A DNA stretch of 9,058 nucleotides from Candidatus Solibacter sp. (GTDB lineage Bacteria; Acidobacteriota; Terriglobia; Bryobacterales; Bryobacteraceae): NCBI GenBank assembly GCA_026394025.1, contig JAPKZC010000176.1:1-9058 (forward strand), written 5' to 3'. The stretch's first letter is position 1, and every line of letters starts with the position of its first letter. Made by a program: the position numbers and the translations under genes. Under the pieces are notes generated by a model. It was not told where the DNA came from. It saw only the letters and a list, made by a program, of their open reading frames with translations, and made no database searches. Shown piece by piece: positions 1 to 5,330 of the stretch.

Positions 1-1920
1 GAGCGGCACGCGGCTGGCGGAATCGTTGGCGAACTGGAACGCCGGCGCCACTATCTTTTCGAAATCACCGGCGTTCCCGGCCAGCGTAGCGGTCCACACC
101 ACCCAATCGAGTTTGGTGTAGTCACGACGGTTGTCCAGCGGCAAGCCGTACTGATTTTGCTTCGTGAGATAGAACGCAACCTCCTGGCGCGCGATCTCGG
201 CGGGGAACAGATTCAGGCCCAGCAATTGATCCCACACCAGGTTGTACTTCTGGCTCCAGGTACCGGGCTTGTCGAAGGCGAGCTTGTAGTGGTCGCCCTC
301 CGCCGCCAGGCCGCTCCACTTGCCGGCGAACTCCTGCGCGATCTTTTTGTAGCGCGCGGCCTCCTGCGCGTGACCCGTCATTTGCGCCAGTTGCGCGTAC
401 GCGCCCAGCGCCAGAATGGCCTTGATCGAGAGATTCGCGTTGTGCGCCAGGTGTCCCGCGAAATCGTCCGTCGAGAGCTGGTTCTCCGGGTCGAGGCCCT
501 TCGCGCTCAGGTAGTCGGCCCACTTCGTCACCTGCGGCCAGTAGCGCGCCGTGAAATCGGCGTTGCCTTCCACCCGAGCCAGCGCCGCCAGCAGAATCAG
601 CATATTGCCGCTCTCTTCCACCGGCATCTGGTTCTCCGCGGTGCGCTCGCCGCCGCCGTAGACCTGGCCGTTAGCCTGCGGGTATGTGCCCAGATCGTGC
701 GGCGCGAAGGGGAAGCGCCAGCGGTCCATGCGTGAGTAATCCATCACGGGCTGAAGTTGCGCCTTCAGCAATCGCGGGCTGAAGAGCAGCGCGAACGGCC
801 CGCTAGGGTAGATTACGTCCACCGTGGCGATGCAGCCGTTACTGAAGTTCTCCTTGGGGAAGTAGAGCGCGGTGCCGTCGGCATCGGCCACCAGTTTGTG
901 GGCGGCCAGCGTCTGCCGGTAGGCTAGCACGGCCAGTTGCGCGTACTTGTCGCCACCGGCCTTTCGCAGGTCGGCCATCAGTTCGGTATCGAAACGTTTG
1001 GCGCGTTCCAGCAGCGCATCGTGCTCGCGGCGCGCGCTGCGCACCAGGTCGGCGGCCGTCGCGCCGTTGCGCCGCCACCAGGCCCGCGTGCGGCGCTCGA
1101 AGTACTCGATGGCGTAGAGATCGTCGTACGCCAGCATCAGGTAGCGCGTGACCGGGCTCGCATTCACCTTGCCGAGCGCAAGTCCATAGGCCAGCACCGG
1201 GCCGCCGCGCCGCACCTCGCCAAGTTCATCGGAATCGGGCAATCGGCCCGAGGCGTCGAAGGCGGTGCGTGCCTGCGCGCGGTCGCCGGCAAACGTGGTG
1301 ACACCCTCGGCTTTATCGGCGGCGAGGTAGAGGTAGCCCCAATCGATGCGTAGATCGTCGCCGCGTTTGGCCAGCACCGCCTGCTCGCGCGAGCCCATGC
1401 GCAACAGGGGAAGTCCGTCGAGTTGATAGCGCGCGGCAAGCACCGGCTGGTCCGGCGTGTTGACCACCAGGTCGCTCGCGGCATCGAAATAAACGGCCAC
1501 CTCGTGCTCGCGGTTGTCCGTGGATACGGCGGTCCACTCGATGTAGGTGAGCGGGCGCGAGAGCACTTCGAGATCGTCGGGCAGCGCGGGGGTGAAGAAC
1601 GTCAGGCCTACCGCCACGCCCGCGCCGCCGAATTCATAGATGGTGCGCGTTGGCAGTACTTCGAGCCGCGTCTGCGCCAATTCGTTGCCCGCCTGACGGT
1701 CGCGGCCCATGATGCGATAGCTCTTGCCATCGATGCGCGCGTAGGCAGTCAGCGTGTTCGGCTTGCCCGTCCAGTGTTTCGTGCCCTCGCCATTCAGGCG
1801 GTCGGCCATCGACCAAATGCTGAAATAGGGATCGTGCGCCACCAGCGGAACGGCCGGTGGACGCATCTGCGCCGTGGCGCTAAACAGGCCAAGCACGAGG
1901 AAAGCGGTACCACGCATCAT
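1..1920 (-). CDS. Secreted glutaminase A-like protein (DUF4964/DUF5127/DUF4965/DUF1793), 3' end cut by window edge
   Basis: The minus-strand frame is open from an ATG at 1920 to position 1, giving 640 codons with no stop. I recognise the glutaminase GtaA-like family by these segments in order: VPLVAHDPYFSIWS (residues 24-37) and the HWTGKPN segment (DUF4964-like), a beta-rich DUF5127-like part (about 85-320), then an all-helical DUF4965/DUF1793-like part. The latter shows FSNGCIATVDVIYPSGPF (359-376), HDLGTYPQANGQVYGGG (408-424), MPVEESGN (432-439), STDDFAGHLAHNANLSIKA (483-501) and GTWSQKYNLVWDQLLGLN (553-570). Family members are usually about 40 residues longer after the final VPL, so only the tail is missing. 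Residues 1-18 look like a short signal peptide with cleavage near ATA/Q, so the enzyme is probably periplasmic or secreted. Fungal relatives hydrolyse glutamine to glutamate; many bacterial members are untested, so the substrate is inferred. ATG codons at 1920 and 1917 are both possible starts; neither has a clear ribosome binding site. Confidence 0.9.
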   Translation of the reverse strand, partial: MMRGTAFLVLGLFSATAQMRPPAVPLVAHDPYFSIWSMADRLNGEGTKHWTGKPNTLTAYARIDGKSYRIMGRDRQAGNELAQTRLEVLPTRTIYEFGGAGVAVGLTFFTPALPDDLEVLSRPLTYIEWTAVSTDNREHEVAVYFDAASDLVVNTPDQPVLAARYQLDGLPLLRMGSREQAVLAKRGDDLRIDWGYLYLAADKAEGVTTFAGDRAQARTAFDASGRLPDSDELGEVRRGGPVLAYGLALGKVNASPVTRYLMLAYDDLYAIEYFERRTRAWWRRNGATAADLVRSARREHDALLERAKRFDTELMADLRKAGGDKYAQLAVLAYRQTLAAHKLVADADGTALYFPKENFSNGCIATVDVIYPSGPFALLFSPRLLKAQLQPVMDYSRMDRWRFPFAPHDLGTYPQANGQVYGGGERTAENQMPVEESGNMLILLAALARVEGNADFTARYWPQVTKWADYLSAKGLDPENQLSTDDFAGHLAHNANLSIKAILALGAYAQLAQMTGHAQEAARYKKIAQEFAGKWSGLAAEGDHYKLAFDKPGTWSQKYNLVWDQLLGLNLFPAEIARQEVAFYLTKQNQYGLPLDNRRDYTKLDWVVWTATLAGNAGDFEKIVAPAFQFANDSASRVPL

Positions 1921-1932
1921 ACAGACAGATTG

Positions 1933-1955
1933 GCACAAAGTACTGAATACTGTGC
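1933..1955. promoter_or_regulatory. Inverted repeat in the divergent intergenic region, possible operator
   Basis: GCACA at 1933-1937 is repeated in inverse orientation as TGTGC at 1951-1955, with 13 bases between. A second, offset imperfect palindrome (AGTA...TACT, 1939-1951) lies inside it. The site is in the 77-bp gap between the glutaminase-like gene (start 1920) and the small plus-strand gene (start 1998), so a regulator bound here could affect either. TTGGCA at 1930-1935 resembles a -35 box on the plus strand, but no matching -10 box follows at 16-18 bp. Short inverted repeats arise by chance, so this is a weak call. Confidence 0.25.
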
Positions 1956-1997
1956 GGCTCCTTCCCATTTCGGCCACTACAGGCGTAGAATGGAAGC

Positions 1998-2249
1998 ATG
2001 GCCAGAGGTTGGGAAAGTAAGTCGGTCGAGGCGCAGATCGACATGGCCGAGAACCGTACCGCAGTTGCTCGTGCGAAAGTTCTCTCCGAAGTATCGCTCG
2101 ACTTGCTTCGCAAGAAAGAGAGTCTCCTCATGTCCCGCACCCGTGTGGTCCGGGATTTGGAAAACGCACAGAGTCCGCGTTATAAGGCCCTTTTGAGCAA
2201 GGCCTTGGCGGAACTGGACGCGCAACTTTCATCTCTCGCTGCCGTATAG
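1998..2249 (+). CDS. Small conserved-looking helical protein of unknown function, upstream of lysA
   Basis: The product has 83 residues and begins MARGWESKSVEAQ. I do not recognise a named domain, although I recall similar short proteins with an ARGWESKSVE-like start from Acidobacteriota (memory, unchecked). It has no signal peptide, transmembrane segment or Cys. It is rich in Ala, Leu, Glu, Arg and Lys with heptad-like spacing over residues 10-80 (for example AKVLSEVSLDLLRKKESLL), suggesting a cytoplasmic helical hairpin or coiled coil, possibly oligomeric or a partner-binding protein. The ATG at 1998 is preceded by GGAAG at 1992-1996 (too close to be ideal) and AGGCG at 1981-1985. lysA starts 119 bp downstream on the same strand, so co-transcription is possible. 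The antisense frames here give no recognisable protein. Confidence 0.7.
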   Translation: MARGWESKSVEAQIDMAENRTAVARAKVLSEVSLDLLRKKESLLMSRTRVVRDLENAQSPRYKALLSKALAELDAQLSSLAAV

Positions 2250-2368
2250 CGGGAACAACAAACGGTTCCGCGTCACATGCCCGTGAGGCTGAGGCGCGGA
2301 GCTTGCCCGAACAGCCCTCCCGTTGCCCCCTGTGCCATACTTGAAATTCAGCCCCAAAACTGTCCCGA

Positions 2369-3607
2369 ATGTTTGCCTATTCGCAAAACGACTACTACTG
2401 TGAGCAGGTCCCCCTAGCCGATCTCGCGCACCAGGCGGGCACTCCGGCCTACGTCTATTCCAGCCAGGCCATCCTCCAGAACTATGCCGCTTACACGCAG
2501 GCGTTCGGAGCCCTCCCGCACACCGTCTGCTATGCCGTGAAAGCCAATTCCTCGCTGGCCATTCTCGCCCTCCTGGCGAAAGCCGGCGCGGGTTTCGACA
2601 TCGTCTCCGGCGGCGAACTCTACCGCGTCCTTCAGGCCGGCGGCGACCCCTCGAAGGTCGTCTTCTCCGGCGTCGGCAAGACCGCCGCGGAAGTGGAATA
2701 CGCACTCGAAAGCGGCATCCACACCTTCAACTGCGAATCGGAGGCTGAACTCGCGCTGCTCGATGCCAAGGCGGCGCGCCTCGGTAAAACGGCGGGCTTC
2801 TCCATCCGCGTCAATCCCGACGTGGACGCCGTCACCCATCCCTACATTTCCACCGGCCTCAGCCGGCACAAATTCGGCATCGCTATCGCCGGGGCGGCCG
2901 CGGTCTACGAACGCGCGCGGCAGTTCCGCAACCTGGTAGCCGAGGGCGTGAGTTGCCACATCGGATCGCAGATTCTCGACCCCAGCCCGATTCTCGAAGC
3001 CGTGGACAAGGTGCTCGCCCTCGCCAACACGCTGCGCGCGCAGGGGCACCCCATCCGCCATCTCGATCTCGGCGGCGGACTCGGCGTCGCCTACCACGCG
3101 GGTGAGAAGTCACCGGAGATCCGCGCCTTCGTGGAGATGCTCTCCAGCCGCCTCCAAGCCAGCGGTCTCACCGCGATGATCGAGCCCGGCCGCAGCATCG
3201 TCGGGCCCGCCGGTGTCCTGCTCACCCGCGTCCTTTACCGCAAGCGCAACGGCGATAAGGAATTCCTCGTTGTGGACGCCGCCATGAACGACCTCATCCG
3301 CCCGTCCCTCTATCGCGCGCACCACGAGATTCTCCCCCTGCGCAAGAACTCGCTCCCACTGGTCACCATGGATGTCGTGGGACCGGTTTGCGAAACCGGC
3401 GATTTCCTGGCCCGCGACCGCGCCATGGCCAATGCCATGCCCGGCGATTTCCTCGCAGTCTCCACCGCCGGAGCTTACGGCTTCGTCCTGAGTTCGAATT
3501 ACAACTCGCGCCCCCGCGCGCCCGAAGTGCTGGTGGAAGGCGCTACCTGGCGCATCATCCGCCAACGCGAACAGTATCAGGATCTGGTCCGCGGCGAAAC
3601 GCTCTAG
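2369..3607 (+). CDS. lysA: Diaminopimelate decarboxylase (LysA)
   Basis: This PLP-dependent, fold-type III enzyme decarboxylates meso-2,6-diaminopimelate to L-lysine in the cytoplasm, the final step of the DAP pathway. The 412-residue length is normal. The N-terminal alanine-racemase-like barrel has the PLP-binding lysine in YAVKANSS (K58), the HIGSQ segment (197-201), the glycine-rich LDLGGGLG phosphate-binding loop (233-240) and EPGR (272-275). The C-terminal beta domain has CETGD (341-345, usually CESGD), which supplies residues to the partner active site in the dimer, and AGAYGF (367-372) with the conserved PLP-contacting Tyr. The start at 2369 matches the usual family N-terminus (a short strand ending in CEQVPLADLA), although no clear Shine-Dalgarno is present. 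No other lysine genes are visible. The TAG stop (3605-3607) lies inside the left arm of a palindromic element. Confidence 0.96.
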   Translation: MFAYSQNDYYCEQVPLADLAHQAGTPAYVYSSQAILQNYAAYTQAFGALPHTVCYAVKANSSLAILALLAKAGAGFDIVSGGELYRVLQAGGDPSKVVFSGVGKTAAEVEYALESGIHTFNCESEAELALLDAKAARLGKTAGFSIRVNPDVDAVTHPYISTGLSRHKFGIAIAGAAAVYERARQFRNLVAEGVSCHIGSQILDPSPILEAVDKVLALANTLRAQGHPIRHLDLGGGLGVAYHAGEKSPEIRAFVEMLSSRLQASGLTAMIEPGRSIVGPAGVLLTRVLYRKRNGDKEFLVVDAAMNDLIRPSLYRAHHEILPLRKNSLPLVTMDVVGPVCETGDFLARDRAMANAMPGDFLAVSTAGAYGFVLSSNYNSRPRAPEVLVEGATWRIIRQREQYQDLVRGETL

Positions 3608-3710
3608 TACTAATGACCGGGTGACTAGTTGCCGTCGGAGAACCGCTCCCTCACGGTCGCGGCTCGGATCGGAGCCACAAGAGAAAGACACTTCGCGGTC
3701 AGAGTACTAG
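3604..3710. repeat. Palindromic element with ~15-bp imperfect terminal inverted repeats between convergent genes
   Basis: The left arm, 3604-3619 (CTAGTACT-AA-TGACCG), is complementary to the right arm, 3696-3710 (CGGTCA-G-AGTACTAG): 8 + 6 paired bases interrupted by a 2-versus-1 internal bulge. Between the arms lie two smaller potential hairpins. One is at 3632-3656 (CCGT/ACGG enclosing GGAG/CTCC) and one at 3661-3676 (GGCTC/GAGCC around a GATC centre). The whole would fold as a long stem with two branches. It exactly fills the gap between the lysA stop codon and the stop of the minus-strand DsbD-like gene (3715-3717). The core around CTCCCTCACGGTCGCGGCTCG reads as LPHGRGS or SRDREGA peptides in spurious frames, which I recall as recurring in Acidobacteriota annotations. 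That memory suggests a dispersed REP/MITE-like family. There is no U-tract, so use as a bidirectional terminator is only possible. Confidence 0.65.
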
Positions 3711-3714
3711 CTCC

Positions 3715-4227
3715 TCACTGCACCTGATAGCTCACCGTGATGTCCACCGCCTTCGGCGGGTAGCAAGCCTTAGTGCTGCATGCCTGGTAGCGCAGCTTCC
3801 CGGCAACCGCTCCCGGACCCGCCTGGGCATTCGCCGCCACCTTGAAGTTGGCCACCAGGTCGAAGGCCCCGCTGTACACCGAAAGGGGCTGCTCCGAGAA
3901 CTCGTACTTCTCCAGCGCCGGCTTGGGGTACGTCACCGTGCCGCCTTCCAGCGCCCCCATTTGCGTCCACGTCAGCTTCAACGGGATCAGGTACTCCTCG
4001 CTCGGCTTGTTGCTGTTGACGTGATAGCCTTCCTTCACTACCACCGGAATCTTCACCTGTAGCGCCGCATTGCGCTTGCCCGCGGCCTTCTGGGGCTCAC
4101 CCACTGTCAGATATCCACTACTTTGCGCTTGCGCGAAGAGTGAAGGCAGGCAAAGGCACGCCGCGAGAAGCGCCAGCCTTATCCTGGATGATCCCGCCGG
4201 AACCTTGGAGGAGTTGTTCAATGCCAT
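3715..4227 (-). CDS. Secreted stand-alone DsbD alpha-domain protein (thiol:disulfide interchange)
   Basis: The product has 170 residues. A signal peptide is evident: basic N-region with K8, R15 and R17, hydrophobic LALLAACLCLPSLF (18-31), and likely cleavage after AQA near residue 34. The mature part is an immunoglobulin-like domain matching the N-terminal (alpha) domain of DsbD, with GYHVNSNKPS (67-76), the PLKLTW strand (82-87) and the redox motif YQACSTKACYPPKAVDI, with Cys150 and Cys155. In DsbD this domain passes electrons from the membrane domain to periplasmic partners. Here the membrane and C-terminal thioredoxin domains are absent, so another protein must reduce it. The TlpA-like lipoprotein immediately upstream is the obvious candidate partner. 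The ATG at 4227 lies 110 nt inside that gene, in a different frame, and has an AAGAAGG Shine-Dalgarno at 4237-4243 with a 9-nt spacer. No later start keeps the full signal peptide. Confidence 0.85.
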   Translation of the reverse strand: MALNNSSKVPAGSSRIRLALLAACLCLPSLFAQAQSSGYLTVGEPQKAAGKRNAALQVKIPVVVKEGYHVNSNKPSEEYLIPLKLTWTQMGALEGGTVTYPKPALEKYEFSEQPLSVYSGAFDLVANFKVAANAQAGPGAVAGKLRYQACSTKACYPPKAVDITVSYQVQ

Positions 4228-4738
4228 CTTCGAAGACCTTCTTGCTCGCGAGGCCGATGTGGACCGCCGCGATTTTTGCGTTCCGGTCGATCAGGAACGT
4301 GGTCGGCAGCGCGTCGACGCCGCCGTAAAGCTGCGCGGTGGCATCGTTGCCGATCACCACGCGGTAGTTCACACCCAAATCGGCGAGAAACGGCTTGACC
4401 ACTTCCCACCCTTCATCGTCCATCGAAACCCCAAGCACGTTGAACCCCCGGTCCTTGTTCTTGCGCTCCATCTCCATGAACCAGGGAATCTCGATTTTGC
4501 ACGGCCCGCACCAGGTGGCGAAAAAGTCCAGCAGCACCACCTTCCCCTTGTAATCCTCCAGATGCACGGTCTTGCCGTCGGCATCCTTCAGTGCGAACTC
4601 AGGCGCCGGTCTGCGGTCCTTGTCCGGCTTGACCGGGGCGGCCGCCTTCACGGAGCGGGGCTCGGAGGAGCAGCCCGCGAGAAGACACGCGGCGAGCAGC
4701 GCGAAGGCGAATGCGAAGGAGAGGCGCGGTACGGGCAC
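4118..4738 (-). CDS. TlpA/ResA-type thioredoxin-fold lipoprotein
   Basis: The product has 206 residues. It begins with a lipoprotein signal, hydrophobic FAFAFALLAACLLAGC, with the lipidated Cys at 23 (lipobox LAGC), followed by a charged Pro/Lys-rich linker. The thioredoxin-like domain spans about residues 44-178: APEFALKDADGKTVHL, then KVVLLDFFATWCGPC with the redox-active pair C77/C80, VLGVSMDDEGW (101-111), and LPTTFLIDRNAKI with the cis-proline P145. The family acts as periplasmic thiol-disulfide reductases, for example in cytochrome c maturation or in reducing partner proteins. Which partner applies here is unknown, although the DsbD-alpha-like gene follows directly. The start is GTG at 4738 with AGGAA at 4747-4751, an 8-nt spacer. 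The last ~29 residues (from about 178) lie beyond the fold and overlap the next gene's signal-peptide region, which is odd. Confidence 0.92.
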   Translation of the reverse strand: MPVPRLSFAFAFALLAACLLAGCSSEPRSVKAAAPVKPDKDRRPAPEFALKDADGKTVHLEDYKGKVVLLDFFATWCGPCKIEIPWFMEMERKNKDRGFNVLGVSMDDEGWEVVKPFLADLGVNYRVVIGNDATAQLYGGVDALPTTFLIDRNAKIAAVHIGLASKKVFEDGIEQLLQGSGGIIQDKAGASRGVPLPAFTLRASAK

Positions 4739-4757
4739 TGGTTGGGTTCCTGATTCG

Positions 4758-4763
4758 ATTATA
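4758..4763 (-). promoter_or_regulatory. Candidate -10 box (TATAAT) upstream of the TlpA-like gene
   Basis: A perfect TATAAT occurs on the minus strand at 4763-4758, about 20 nt before the GTG start at 4738, overlapping the stop codon of the preceding HExxH gene (4759-4761). A weak TTCTAG at an 18-nt spacer is the best -35 candidate. In a high-GC sequence an exact consensus hexamer is uncommon, so the TlpA/DsbD pair may have its own promoter as well as possible read-through. However, the predicted 5' leader would be very short and the -35 match is poor. Confidence 0.3.
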
Positions 4764-5289
4764 TCGACAAAGTCCGCTTTCCTAGAATTTCCGCAAACCA
4801 GGTTCGCCGCTGGCGGCGCCGGCGCGCGCCCAGGGTGAACTCCTCGTGCCGCTCCAGGCCGCTATACAGCCACGCCGCCGTATCGCAAAAACTCTCGCAG
4901 CAATACTCCCGCCAGCGCCGTGTCCGCCCGGCGATATCCTCCGCGCGCAGGGCGTTCTTCCGCCACTCCGCGCTCCACCCTAGTTCCCCCCGCGCCCGCG
5001 CCGCGAGTTCGGCACGCACCACGTCCTCAAAGCTCCGCCGCGCCGCGTTACCCAACCGCAGCCAGATGAAGTGCCCCACCTCATGGACGAAAATCCGCGG
5101 GAACTCCGCGCGCGTACAATCGAGAGCGATCCGCCGTTCGCGCAGAAACGCCCCCGCATGCACCGGCCCGCGCCGGTCCCGCAACCCGCGCACTACATCC
5201 ACGCGCACCGGCCGCCCTTGCAGCGGCGGCATGTGCTGCATGACCACCGCGATCCGAGGATCCTGAGAAAGGAATAGTCCCGTCGACAC
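4759..5289 (-). CDS. Uncharacterised putative zinc metallopeptidase (HEVGH ... ESFCD)
   Basis: The product has 176 residues and no recognised family. FPRIFVHEVGHFIWLRLG (63-80) carries an HExxH zinc motif: H69 and H73 as ligands, E70 as the general base. Downstream, CCESFCDTAAW (130-140) has an ExxxD pattern (E132, D136), resembling the third-ligand helix of glutamate zincins; ImmA/IrrE-type proteins have a comparable ExxA[ND]xFA. The 58-residue separation between H73 and E132 is longer than in thermolysin. There is no signal peptide or transmembrane segment, so it is probably cytoplasmic. The C-terminus is strongly basic (ARRRRQRR, 155-162). Four Cys are present, three of them clustered at 130, 131 and 135. 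The start is uncertain: GTG at 5289 lacks a clear Shine-Dalgarno, and Met17 (5241) is an alternative. It ends 20 nt before the TlpA-like gene and starts 41 nt after the receptor gene, suggesting co-transcription. Peptidase activity is inferred from motifs only. Confidence 0.72.
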   Translation of the reverse strand: MSTGLFLSQDPRIAVVMQHMPPLQGRPVRVDVVRGLRDRRGPVHAGAFLRERRIALDCTRAEFPRIFVHEVGHFIWLRLGNAARRSFEDVVRAELAARARGELGWSAEWRKNALRAEDIAGRTRRWREYCCESFCDTAAWLYSGLERHEEFTLGARRRRQRRTWFAEILGKRTLSI

Positions 5290-5330
5290 TATGCACAGCG
5301 TACCGCGCCCGCCTGATGCCTTTTCCCCCG

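Noticed and set aside
1423..2196. 257-codon plus-strand open frame
   Set aside because: It lies mostly antisense to the glutaminase-like gene, then reads out of frame through the small helical-protein gene. Its translation has no recognisable domain and the low-complexity Arg/His-rich character typical of high-GC shadow frames.
2250..2270. Possible hairpin just after the small helical-protein gene (GGAAC/GTTCC)
   Set aside because: The stem is only 5 bp with an 8-nt loop and no U-tract, so it is too weak to call a terminator.
2331..2341. Possible extended -10 (TG then CATACT) before lysA
   Set aside because: It matches the consensus at only 4 of 6 positions, and the nearest TTG-type -35 is at an unsuitable distance.
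3661..3676. GGCTC/GAGCC hairpin as a stand-alone rho-independent terminator for lysA
   Set aside because: It has no following U-run, has a mismatch near the centre, and is better explained as part of the larger 3604-3710 element.
3110..3691. 193-codon minus-strand open frame opposite lysA, starting in the palindromic element
   Set aside because: It is antisense to a well-conserved lysA. Its apparent N-terminus (SDPSRDREGAV) is the translated repeat core, not a protein motif.
4070..4753. 227-codon plus-strand open frame
   Set aside because: It is antisense to the TlpA-like and DsbD-like genes, both of which have clear motifs and signal peptides.
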